From an uncultured Eubacteriales bacterium (GTDB taxonomy: Bacteria; Bacillota; Clostridia; Oscillospirales; CAG-272): 14,871 bases of DNA. A program made the position numbers and the translations under genes. Below the pieces are notes generated by a model, which saw only the letters and a program-made list of their open reading frames with translations, made no database searches and was not told the origin of the DNA. This document shows positions 1 to 6,350 of the stretch, piece after piece. Location: assembly GCA_934446065.1 (NCBI GenBank), contig CAKSDP010000035.1, forward strand, positions 1-14,871, given 5' to 3'. Each line of letters starts with the position of its first letter. Within the stretch, counting starts at the first letter, position 1.

Positions 1-102
1 CTTAACTGTAACACATTTGACTCTCATTTGCTATTCTTTTTTTGCGCTGTAACTTATCTATTGTAATCCTACACGCGTGATGATATTTTTTCGCGAAACA
101 TA

Positions 103-131
103 TTGACAAACACCACCTGCGGTGATATAAT
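103..131 (+). promoter_or_regulatory. sigma-A promoter of the infC operon
   Basis: A perfect -35 box TTGACA (103-108) and a perfect -10 box TATAAT (126-131) are separated by exactly 17 bases. Transcription should begin near 138, giving an infC leader of about 130 nt. The spacer contains an imperfect palindrome (caccacctgcggtg, 111-124), which could be a repressor site or chance. No gene is visible in the 102 bases upstream. Confidence 0.9.
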
Positions 132-137
132 GACAAA

Positions 138-268
138 GTATAAAGAAGTAGGTTCCGAACCTCACCGCAGCGCAAGCGCGTGACTGCGGTCAATAACCTC
201 CGCCAAGGCGGGGATTTTAGGTACGGGATCGGCTTCCGTACTATTTTTATTTTTTGGAGGTGCTACTT
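138..268 (+). promoter_or_regulatory. structured infC leader, probable ribosomal-protein autoregulatory (L20-type) element
   Basis: The roughly 130-nt leader holds four possible hairpins: aggtt/aacct (150-154 with 158-162); ccgcag-cgc with gcg-(tga)-ctgcgg (165-173 with 178-189); ccgcc/ggcgg (200-204 with 207-211); and the terminator at 221-255. An alternative pairing of acct (196-199) with aggt (219-222) would invade the base of the terminator and could act as an antiterminator. In Bacillus and relatives, L20 represses infC-rpmI-rplT through a leader of this general layout (Rfam L20_leader). Assignment to that family rests on gene context and fold, not on a covariance search. Confidence 0.55.
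221..255 (+). terminator. leader attenuator just upstream of infC
   Basis: The stem gtacggga (221-228) pairs with ttccgtac (234-241), giving 8 bp with one G-U pair and a 5-nt loop. It is followed at once by tatttttatttttt (242-255). This has the form of an intrinsic terminator, and it ends exactly where the infC Shine-Dalgarno GGAGG (256-260) begins. Its place inside the leader implies conditional termination rather than the end of a transcription unit. Confidence 0.7.
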
Positions 269-793
269 ATCAGCACAAAGGAACTGTTCATCAACGATGA
301 TATTAAGGCAAAAGAGGTCCGTATGCTCGATGAGAACGGCGATCAGCTCGGTATCATGAGTTTGTCTGAGGCTAAGGATTACGCGTATGAGCGCGGTCTT
401 GACCTCGTGATGATCGCTGAGAAGGCGACCCCTCCGGTGTGCCGCTCCATGGATTACGGTAAATACCGCTATGAGAGAGACAAGAAGGAGAAGGAAGCAA
501 AGAAGAAGCAGCAGACAGTTGAGGTCAAGGAAGTACAGCTGTCGTGCCGCATCGACGTACACGATTTTGAGACTATGGCAAACAGAGCCGTTAGATTTTT
601 GTCCGAGGGCAAAAAGGTGCGCGTAGTTCTGATGTTCAAGGGACGCGAGATGGCACATCAGAATCTCGGACGTGAGGTAATGGATAAATTTGCCGAGTAT
701 TGCTCGTCTGCGGCTACCGTCGATAAAAAGCCGGTGCTCGAGGGCAGAAAGCTTACAATGTTCCTTACCCCGATTAAGGCTCAGGCCAAATAA
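269..793 (+). CDS. infC: translation initiation factor IF-3, probable AUC start
   Basis: IF-3 binds the 30S subunit, checks the start codon and initiator tRNA, and prevents early 50S joining. The product is about 174 residues, normal for the family. The N-terminal domain contains INDDIKAKEVRML and ends with the ATPPVCRSMDYGKYRYE signature; a lysine/glutamate-rich linker (KKEKEAKKKQQ) leads to the C-terminal domain (VKEVQLSCRIDVHDFETMANRA, with GREMAHQNLG further on). The frame is open from TTG at 254, but that codon and the GTG at 260 overlap GGAGG (256-260). The ATC at 269 lies 8 bases after GGAGG, and the protein then begins STKELFIN, matching family N-termini. infC is known for rare AUU/AUC starts that let IF-3 repress its own translation. 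First gene of an operon with rpmI and rplT. Function certain; start codon likely. Confidence 0.97.
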   Translation: MSTKELFINDDIKAKEVRMLDENGDQLGIMSLSEAKDYAYERGLDLVMIAEKATPPVCRSMDYGKYRYERDKKEKEAKKKQQTVEVKEVQLSCRIDVHDFETMANRAVRFLSEGKKVRVVLMFKGREMAHQNLGREVMDKFAEYCSSAATVDKKPVLEGRKLTMFLTPIKAQAK

Positions 794-849
794 TGTGCTG
801 AAGGGCACCGAATTTATTGCAAACAATACCTTGAAAGGAATAAAAAATC

Positions 850-1044
850 ATGGGAAAAATTAAGACACACAAGGCGTCCGCGAAGCGTTTTTCCGTAACC
901 GGCACCGGTAAGGTAAAGATCAACCACTGCGAGCACAGACATAAGCTCAACGGCAAGACCGCTAAGAGAAAGAGAAATCTCCGTAAGGGCGGCTACCTCA
1001 GCGACGCAATGTCTGCGAACGTCAAGAGACTTATCTGCAAGTAA
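850..1044 (+). CDS. rpmI: 50S ribosomal protein L35
   Basis: L35 is a small, very basic protein of the large ribosomal subunit. The 64-residue product matches the usual length and the family pattern: MGKIKTHKASAKRFSVTGTG at the N-terminus, then HKLNGKTAKRKRNLR and a C-terminal VKRLICK. An AAAGGA ribosome binding site sits upstream of the ATG. It lies between infC (56 bases upstream) and rplT (28 bases downstream), the standard order in bacteria, so it is almost surely cotranscribed and shares control by the infC leader. Confidence 0.97.
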   Translation: MGKIKTHKASAKRFSVTGTGKVKINHCEHRHKLNGKTAKRKRNLRKGGYLSDAMSANVKRLICK

Positions 1045-1072
1045 TTAAGGTTATTGAAAGGACGATTGAAAG

Positions 1073-1426
1073 ATGGCTAGAATCAAGTGCGCAAAATCCA
1101 CGCGCAAGAGAAGAAATAGAATTCTGAAGGCAGCGAAGGGCTATTGGGGCTCCAAGAGCAAGCACTTCAAGATGGCAAAACAGGCCGTAATGAAGAGCGG
1201 CAACTATGCTTACATCGGCCGTAAGCAGAAGAAGAGAGATTTCCGTTCTCTCTGGATCACCAGAATTTCCGCTCAGGCAAAGGCTTGCGGCATGAACTAT
1301 TCTACGTTTATGCACGGTCTGAAGCTTTGCGGCATCAACCTCAACAGAAAGATGCTCGCTGAGCTTGCAGTGTCCGATAAGGACGCGTTCGCAGCACTCG
1401 CCGACAAGGCAAAGGCTGCCCTCTGA
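1073..1426 (+). CDS. rplT: 50S ribosomal protein L20
   Basis: L20 binds 23S rRNA early in large-subunit assembly. In many bacteria it also represses its own operon by binding the infC leader or the rpmI region. The 117-residue product has full family length, with the basic N-terminal tail (CAKSTRKRRNRILKAAKGYW), the conserved YAYIGRKQKKRDFRSLWI segment, and the RISAQAKACGMNYSTFMHGL globular part. GAAAGGA precedes the ATG. Last gene of infC-rpmI-rplT; the stop is followed by three hairpins. Confidence 0.98.
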   Translation: MARIKCAKSTRKRRNRILKAAKGYWGSKSKHFKMAKQAVMKSGNYAYIGRKQKKRDFRSLWITRISAQAKACGMNYSTFMHGLKLCGINLNRKMLAELAVSDKDAFAALADKAKAAL

Positions 1427-1440
1427 TTTTCGCATAATTA

Positions 1441-1468
1441 CGGGGGACTCCGCGACCGGGGTTCCCCG
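1441..1468 (+). terminator. strong GC-rich hairpin after rplT (weak terminator or RNA-stabilising hairpin)
   Basis: Positions 1441-1452 pair with 1457-1468 as a continuous 12-bp stem with two G-U pairs and a cgac loop. The tail (caaactttatat) has only a short U-rich stretch, so termination may be inefficient. It may instead protect the 3' end of the ribosomal-protein mRNA. First of three hairpins in the rplT-methyltransferase gap. Confidence 0.55.
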
Positions 1469-1490
1469 CAAACTTTATATATCGCAGGAT

Positions 1491-1519
1491 TCCGCCGCTT
1501 TGATCTGCCATGCGGCGGA
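1491..1519 (+). repeat. inverted repeat, 8-bp perfect stem
   Basis: tccgccgc (1491-1498) is the exact reverse complement of gcggcgga (1512-1519), with a 13-nt loop. The sequence after it (ctttcctt) is pyrimidine-rich but is not a clean U-tract. It sits between two other hairpins and may be part of a termination or readthrough module. Confidence 0.5.
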
Positions 1520-1536
1520 CTTTCCTTGAAGACTTC

Positions 1537-1565
1537 GTTGTCGGGTATCCCGACAACAATTTTTT
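1537..1565 (+). terminator. intrinsic terminator between rplT and the RNA methyltransferase gene
   Basis: A perfect 9-bp stem, gttgtcggg (1537-1545) with cccgacaac (1549-1557), has a 3-nt loop and is followed by aatttttt. It ends only 4 bases before the GGAGG (1570-1574) of the next gene. It closes the ribosomal-protein operon and lies inside the upstream open extension of the methyltransferase frame, which argues against any start before 1579. Confidence 0.9.
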
Positions 1566-1578
1566 ATCCGGAGGCGTT

Positions 1579-2385
1579 ATGTTCGATTTTGAAATAACCT
1601 CGAGACAAAATCCGCTCGTCGTCAGACTCGCAAAGCTCGCAGATAAGCGCCACAGGGCGGCGGAGCGAATGTTCCTTTGCGAGGGGATAAAGCTTGCCGA
1701 GGAAGCGGCTGAGGCGGGGGCTGTGCGCTATCTGTTGTGTACGCCCGATGCGGCGGCACTCCCACGCGTGCAGGCAGTGATCCGCAAGGCGTCGGACACG
1801 GACGGGTGCACGACTGTGTCCGTTACCCGCGAGGTGATGGAGAAGATCTCGACCGAAAACGCCCCGCAGGGCGTGATCGCGGTCTGCGGAATGCTCGACG
1901 AAAGGCACCGCGACGGTGCCGCAGAGCTTCTGCCCGGCTCTCCGCTCATGATCCTCGACCGCGTCCGCGACCCCGGCAATCTCGGAACAATATTCCGCAC
2001 GGCGGAGGCGTTCGGCGTCACGCGGCTCGTGCTCGCGGGGTGCGCCGATATCTATAATCCGAAAACGGTGCGCGGCTCGATGGGTGCGCTGTTTTCGACG
2101 GAGAGCATAGCATTTGCTTCGGCAAATGATGCCGTTGATGCAGCAAAGCGCGCCGGCTATACGGTGTACGGCGCGGCGCTCGACAGCTCGGCTGTGCGCC
2201 TCGGCGAAGTTTCGCTTTGTGCCGACGCGGCAGTCGTGATCGGTACCGAGGGCGAGGGGATCGAGCCTGACACGCTTGCGGCGTGCGACGGCACGCTGTA
2301 TATTCCGATGTGCGGCGGCGAGTCGCTGAACTGTGCCGTTGCCGCGTCGGTGATAATGTGGGAAATGCACCGCAGCCGCTTATAA
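1579..2385 (+). CDS. SpoU/TrmH-family RNA 2'-O-ribose methyltransferase
   Basis: This enzyme transfers a methyl group from S-adenosylmethionine to a ribose 2'-OH of tRNA or rRNA. The product is 268 residues. An N-terminal substrate-binding region (about 1-95, with SRQNPLVVRLAKLADKRHR) is followed by the knotted SPOUT domain. All three SpoU motifs are intact: motif 1 DRVRDPGNLGTIFRTAEAFG starting at residue 127, motif 2 VVIGTEGEGIEPD, and motif 3 IPMCGGESLNCAVAASVIMWE near the C-terminus. The ATG at 1579 follows GGAGG by 4 bases. The earlier in-frame ATG at 1510 lies inside a hairpin and before a terminator, so I reject it. The gene often follows rplT in Clostridia. The exact RNA target (RlmB-like, YsgA-like or other) cannot be read from the sequence. 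Confidence 0.92.
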   Translation: MFDFEITSRQNPLVVRLAKLADKRHRAAERMFLCEGIKLAEEAAEAGAVRYLLCTPDAAALPRVQAVIRKASDTDGCTTVSVTREVMEKISTENAPQGVIAVCGMLDERHRDGAAELLPGSPLMILDRVRDPGNLGTIFRTAEAFGVTRLVLAGCADIYNPKTVRGSMGALFSTESIAFASANDAVDAAKRAGYTVYGAALDSSAVRLGEVSLCADAAVVIGTEGEGIEPDTLAACDGTLYIPMCGGESLNCAVAASVIMWEMHRSRL

Positions 2386-2432
2386 GCGACATGGCTCGAC
2401 AAACAGTGTCCGAAATCTTCACAAAATTACGA

Positions 2433-2461
2433 TTGACACCTACGCCCGTGTGTGATATATT
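2433..2461 (+). promoter_or_regulatory. sigma-A promoter of the dprA-topA-trmFO block
   Basis: A consensus -35 TTGACA (2433-2438) and a -10 TATATT (2456-2461) are separated by 17 bases. They lie in the 135-base gap between the methyltransferase stop and the dprA start, so the leader is about 50 nt. It probably drives dprA and, by cotranscription, the genes after it. No terminator was seen between the methyltransferase and this promoter. Confidence 0.83.
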
Positions 2462-2520
2462 AATAAGGATAAAAGTTTTGCGCAAAGAGTAAGAATTATA
2501 AAAATAACCCGGAGATGATC

Positions 2521-3885
2521 ATGGATGAGAGAATTTACTGTCTGTGGCTGTCGATGAGGCTCGGCGCGGGAAGCCGCAGCGCGGTCAGGCTCGTGAGAGC
2601 CGCCGGATCGGCTCGTGCGGTGTATGAGGGCCTGACGGACGAGATATGCTCTGAGGCGAAGATACGACAGTCGTCGGTTGTTCGGCTGACGGAGGGGCGC
2701 GATCTTTCTGACTGCGAGGAAATACTTGCGGCGTGCGATGACGGCGGAATTACGGTTCTGACGCCCGATATGCCCGAGTATCCGCGCAGCCTTTGCTCGC
2801 TTATGGATATGCCGCTCGTGCTGTTCTGTAAGGGACGCGTGCCGGATTTCAACAACTCGTTTAACTGCGCGGTGGTCGGCACGAGAAAAATGACCGACTA
2901 CGGCAAGCGCATGGCGTATTCACTCGGGCGCGGACTTGCGGACGGCGGAGCAGTCGTCGTGAGCGGACTTGCACTCGGAATAGATTCGATGGCGATGCTC
3001 GGCGCACAGAGCCGGGGCGGAGTCACGGTCGGCGTGCTCGGCTGCGGGATCGACATTGTGTATCCGCCGGAGCACAAGGATTTTTTCGCACGCACTCTTG
3101 CGAGCGGCGGCACGATCCTGACCGAGTATCCTCCCGGAACGATGCCGTCGGGGCACAATTTTCCGGCGCGCAACCGCATAATCAGCGGGCTTTGTCAGGC
3201 GACTGCGGTCGTCGAGGCGAACGTCGGATCCGGCTCGCTCATCACGGCGCGGCACGCGCTCTATCAGGGGCGTGACGTGTTCGCTGTGCCGGGCAACGTC
3301 GGCGATCCGATGTGCGAGGGATCGAACGCGCTGATCAAAAACGGCGCGACACCCGTCACCTGCGCGAACGACATTCTCGCGCGGTACGAGTTCCTGTATC
3401 CGCATATTCTGAAGCTGTCGGAGCTGAGCGGTAGGCTCACCGATGAGGCTGAGCTTGCTGCGGCGCGTGCGCGGGTGATCTCGTCCGCCGACAAAAAGAG
3501 CAGGTTCTACGGTTCGGGAATGTACGGCGGAAAGGCGCGCGGCGGGCGCGGAAAGACGGGAGATGCGCCGCGGGCGGAATCGTCGGCAAAGCAAAAGCGC
3601 GAGAGGCCGCCGAAGCCGGGGCTTTTCGAGCAGATGACATCCGATGTTCCGCACGACCGGTCGATGGCGCGTGCGCACGTTGATCTTCTCGGAGAGAAGG
3701 AGCGTGCGATCTACGCTCTGATGAAGCCGAACACGCCGATGCTTCCGGACGAGATCGCCGGGGACAAGCATTCCGTGAGCGAGGTTCTTGCGGCTATGAC
3801 GCTGCTTGAGATCGCCGGTGCAGTTGAAAGCGGAGCCGGCGGATACTTTATACGCGTAGATGATAGTGATACTGAGATAGAGTAG
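2521..3885 (+). CDS. dprA: DNA-processing protein DprA (Smf), RecA loader
   Basis: DprA binds incoming single-stranded DNA during transformation and loads RecA; it is also widespread in bacteria not known to be competent. The product is 454 residues. A helix-hairpin-helix/SAM-like region (about 1-70) is followed by the Rossmann-fold DprA domain (about 80-300): GTRKMTDYG from residue 120, SGLALGIDSMAM, GVLGCGIDIVYPPEH, PARNRIISGL, GSGSLITA near 236, and FAVPGNVGDPMCEGSN. A basic glycine-rich linker (about 320-370: GGKARGGRGK, KQKRERPPKPG) leads to a C-terminal winged-helix domain (AIYALMKPNTPMLPDEIAG). The ATG at 2515 directly abuts GGAG, so the ATG at 2521, 6 bases after it, is preferred. It ends with TAG, the only TAG stop among the intact genes here, inside the first of five tandem 36-bp repeats. 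Confidence 0.95.
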   Translation: MDERIYCLWLSMRLGAGSRSAVRLVRAAGSARAVYEGLTDEICSEAKIRQSSVVRLTEGRDLSDCEEILAACDDGGITVLTPDMPEYPRSLCSLMDMPLVLFCKGRVPDFNNSFNCAVVGTRKMTDYGKRMAYSLGRGLADGGAVVVSGLALGIDSMAMLGAQSRGGVTVGVLGCGIDIVYPPEHKDFFARTLASGGTILTEYPPGTMPSGHNFPARNRIISGLCQATAVVEANVGSGSLITARHALYQGRDVFAVPGNVGDPMCEGSNALIKNGATPVTCANDILARYEFLYPHILKLSELSGRLTDEAELAAARARVISSADKKSRFYGSGMYGGKARGGRGKTGDAPRAESSAKQKRERPPKPGLFEQMTSDVPHDRSMARAHVDLLGEKERAIYALMKPNTPMLPDEIAGDKHSVSEVLAAMTLLEIAGAVESGAGGYFIRVDDSDTEIE

Positions 3886-4029
3886 ATACGCGTAGATGAT
3901 GGTGATACTGAAATAGAGTAGATACGCATAGACGACAGCGATACTGAGATAGAGTAGATACGCATAGATGACAGTGATACTGAAATAGAGTAAATACGCA
4001 TAGACGACAGCGGCACTGAAATAGAACAG
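3850..4029 (+). repeat. five tandem 36-bp repeats copying the dprA C-terminus and stop codon
   Basis: Five head-to-tail 36-bp units lie at 3850-3885, 3886-3921, 3922-3957, 3958-3993 and 3994-4029. The first is the coding end of dprA (IRVDDSDTEIE plus TAG). The others keep the frame, since 36 bases equal 12 codons, and translate as IRVDDGDTEIE-TAG, IRIDDSDTEIE-TAG, IRIDDSDTEIE-TAA and IRIDDSGTEIE-CAG; the frame then ends IG-TAA at 4036-4038. Against copy 1 there are 19 base differences, all transitions, 13 of them at third codon positions. Apart from its 3' end the array fills most of the dprA-topA gap. It could be simple slippage, or a formerly translated repeat tail closed by C-to-T changes at CAG. 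Confidence 0.97.
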
Positions 4030-4036
4030 ATCGGTT

Positions 4037-4060
4037 AAAAAACGGCACAAAAAACGGCAA
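4037..4060 (+). repeat. short 12-bp tandem duplication upstream of topA
   Basis: aaaaaacggcac (4037-4048) is followed directly by aaaaaacggcaa (4049-4060), 11 of 12 bases identical. It lies between the 36-bp array and the topA ribosome binding site. It supports the view that this gap is prone to slippage. No function is evident. Confidence 0.7.
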
Positions 4061-4082
4061 ATACAAATGAAAGGCAGTCTGT

Positions 4083-6350
4083 ATGACAAATCTTGTAATA
4101 GTGGAGTCGCCGGCAAAGGCGAGCACCATCAAGAGCTATCTTGGCTCATCATATAAAGTAATGGCTTCCAAGGGTCACGTGAGGGATCTGCCCAAATCCA
4201 CTCTCGGAATTGACATAGATAATAACTTTGAACCGCATTATATAAACATCCGCGGCAAGGGCGACCTTATAAAGGAGCTTCGCCGTGAAGCATCAAAGGC
4301 TGATCGCGTGTATCTCGCGACGGACCTTGACCGTGAGGGAGAGGCGATCTCGTGGCACCTCGCGGCGGCGCTGAAGCTTCCGCCCGAGAAGGTGCGGAGG
4401 ATCACGTTCAACGAGATCACAAAGACCGCGATCAAGGAGTCCATCAAGGCTCCGCGCGATATAAACGAGGAGCTTGTCAACGCACAGCAGGCGCGTCGTA
4501 TCCTCGACCGCATAGTCGGTTACAAGATCAGCCCGTTTCTGTGGAAGAACGTGCGCAGCGGACTTTCCGCCGGACGCGTGCAGTCTGCCGCAACGAAGAT
4601 CATCGTTGACCGCGAACGCGAGATCGCGGCATACGTACCGAAGGAATACTGGACAGTTGACGCGACGCTTGTCACCGAAAAGGACAAGTCTCTAACCGCG
4701 CATTATTACGGCAGTGCCGAGACCGGCACCAAGATCGAGCTTTCCGACAGCACATCGGCGGAAAATATCCGCTCCGACTGCGACGGCAAAAGCTTCACCG
4801 TCCGCGACGTAAAGCGCGGCACACGCTACAAATCGCCCGCGCCTCCGTTCACAACATCTACCATGCAGCAGGAGGCGTCGAAGAAGCTCAACTTCCAGTC
4901 CCAGCGCACGATGAAGGTCGCTCAGGAGCTGTACGAGGGCGTGAACCTCGGCTCTGACCGCGGCGGTATGCAGGGTCTCATTACGTATATGCGTACAGAT
5001 TCGCTCCGCATCGCTGCCGAGGCACAGTCCGCTGCGCGCGACTATATAACCGAAACCTACGGCGATAAATACTGTCCGAAAACCCCGCGCGTCTACAAGA
5101 CAAAGAAGAACGCCGAGGACGCGCACGAGGCGATCCGTCCGTCAAATGTGACGCTCGATCCCGCGTCTGTCAAGCGCTACCTCACGTCCGATCAGTACAA
5201 GCTCTACCGCCTTATCTGGAACCGCTTTGTCGCAAGCCAGATGGAGTCTGCCGAGCTGGCAACGGTCGGCGCCGAGTTCGTGTGCGAAAAGCATCTCTTC
5301 AAGGCGAGCGGATATACCGTGAAATTCTCCGGATTCATGGCGGTCTACGAGGAAACGTCGGACTCGCCGGATGCTGAGAAGGGCGTAAAGCTGCCCCCGA
5401 TCGAGAGCGGCGACGTGCTCCGCGCGACGGATATCGTGCCCGAGCAGCATTTCACCGAGCCGCCGGCGCGTTATACCGAGGCATCGCTCGTAAAATATCT
5501 TGAGGAAAAGGGCATCGGCCGTCCGAGTACGTACACGCCGATCATCACCATAATAATATCGCGCGGATATGTGAAGCGCGAGGGCAAGACGCTCCGTCCG
5601 ACAAGTCTCGGCGAGGTCACGACAAAGCTTATGGAGGACTTCTTCCCGGATGTCGTCAACTCGAAATTCACCGCCGACATGGAGACGAATCTCGACCGCG
5701 TTGAGGCGGGAGACGAGACGATGAACGAAGTGCTCAGCGACTTCTGGCGCGGTTTTTCCGCTGAGCTTGAGGCTGCCGAGAAACGCGCCGAAGCGGAATC
5801 GTTTGAGGTACCGGTCGAGGAGACCGATATGGTCTGCGAGAACTGCGGCGCGAAGATGATCGTCAAGAACGGCAGATTCGGCAAGTTTGCAGCCTGCCCG
5901 AATTATCCCGAGTGCAAGAATACAAAGCCGCTCGGCCGCAAGACCGAGGACGGAGAGAAGAAGGAGCCGGAGATCGCGCCGTTCAAGTGCGAGATTTGCG
6001 GCTCGGATATGGTATACCGCACCGGACGCTACGGCGGATTCTATGCCTGCGTCAGATATCCCGAGTGCAAGTTTACAAAGCAGAAGGTGAAGAGCCTCGG
6101 CGTGAAATGTCCGAAGTGCGGCAAGGATATCGTCACGAAATACGGCCGCAACAAATCGGTATTTTACAGCTGCTCCGGCTATCCGGAGTGTGATTTCTCG
6201 TCGTGGGATATGCCGACGTCGGAGACCTGCCCGAACTGCGGCGGAATGCTTTACGTGAAAAAGGGCAAGAATCAGCTTGTCTGCAAGACGGAGGGCTGCG
6301 GATACAAGGCAGACCGTCCCGAGACGCCGGAATCGGAGGAGACGAAATGA
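4083..6350 (+). CDS. topA: DNA topoisomerase I (type IA)
   Basis: TopA relaxes negative supercoils by cutting one strand through a phosphotyrosine link. The product is 755 residues. The Toprim domain starts at the N-terminus (LVIVESPAKASTI, catalytic Glu8; acidic triad D81-x-D83-x-E85 in TDLDREGEAISWHL). The active-site tyrosine is Tyr302 in GLITYMRTDSLR, followed by KNAEDAHEAIRPSN and EEKGIGRPSTYTPII. From about residue 585 come four cysteine zinc ribbons: three of the form CxxC...C...YPEC and a final CPNCGG...CKTEGC. Start ATG with GAAAGG upstream. The last base of dprA's stop is 197 bases upstream and the gap is mostly repeat, with no clear promoter, so cotranscription with dprA is likely. 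Its TGA overlaps the trmFO ATG. Confidence 0.98.
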   Translation: MTNLVIVESPAKASTIKSYLGSSYKVMASKGHVRDLPKSTLGIDIDNNFEPHYINIRGKGDLIKELRREASKADRVYLATDLDREGEAISWHLAAALKLPPEKVRRITFNEITKTAIKESIKAPRDINEELVNAQQARRILDRIVGYKISPFLWKNVRSGLSAGRVQSAATKIIVDREREIAAYVPKEYWTVDATLVTEKDKSLTAHYYGSAETGTKIELSDSTSAENIRSDCDGKSFTVRDVKRGTRYKSPAPPFTTSTMQQEASKKLNFQSQRTMKVAQELYEGVNLGSDRGGMQGLITYMRTDSLRIAAEAQSAARDYITETYGDKYCPKTPRVYKTKKNAEDAHEAIRPSNVTLDPASVKRYLTSDQYKLYRLIWNRFVASQMESAELATVGAEFVCEKHLFKASGYTVKFSGFMAVYEETSDSPDAEKGVKLPPIESGDVLRATDIVPEQHFTEPPARYTEASLVKYLEEKGIGRPSTYTPIITIIISRGYVKREGKTLRPTSLGEVTTKLMEDFFPDVVNSKFTADMETNLDRVEAGDETMNEVLSDFWRGFSAELEAAEKRAEAESFEVPVEETDMVCENCGAKMIVKNGRFGKFAACPNYPECKNTKPLGRKTEDGEKKEPEIAPFKCEICGSDMVYRTGRYGGFYACVRYPECKFTKQKVKSLGVKCPKCGKDIVTKYGRNKSVFYSCSGYPECDFSSWDMPTSETCPNCGGMLYVKKGKNQLVCKTEGCGYKADRPETPESEETK

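Noticed and set aside
2..193. A 63-codon minus-strand frame upstream of infC.
   Set aside because: It overlaps the infC promoter and leader hairpins and has no recognisable product or ribosome site.
3861..3990. Tiny out-of-frame ATG peptides (for example MIVILR) recurring in each 36-bp repeat.
   Set aside because: Six-codon peptides with no ribosome binding sites arise by chance from the repeat and cannot be supported as genes.
3850..4029. CRISPR array.
   Set aside because: The units are contiguous with no unique spacers, overlap the dprA coding end, and diverge by codon position.
2920..4116. A 398-codon minus-strand frame opposite dprA whose N-terminal part reads as hydrophobic 12-residue repeats (YAYLLYFSITV-like).
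   Set aside because: It is antisense to a confidently identified dprA and takes its repeats from the 36-bp array, has no clear ribosome site, and long antisense frames are common opposite GC-rich genes.
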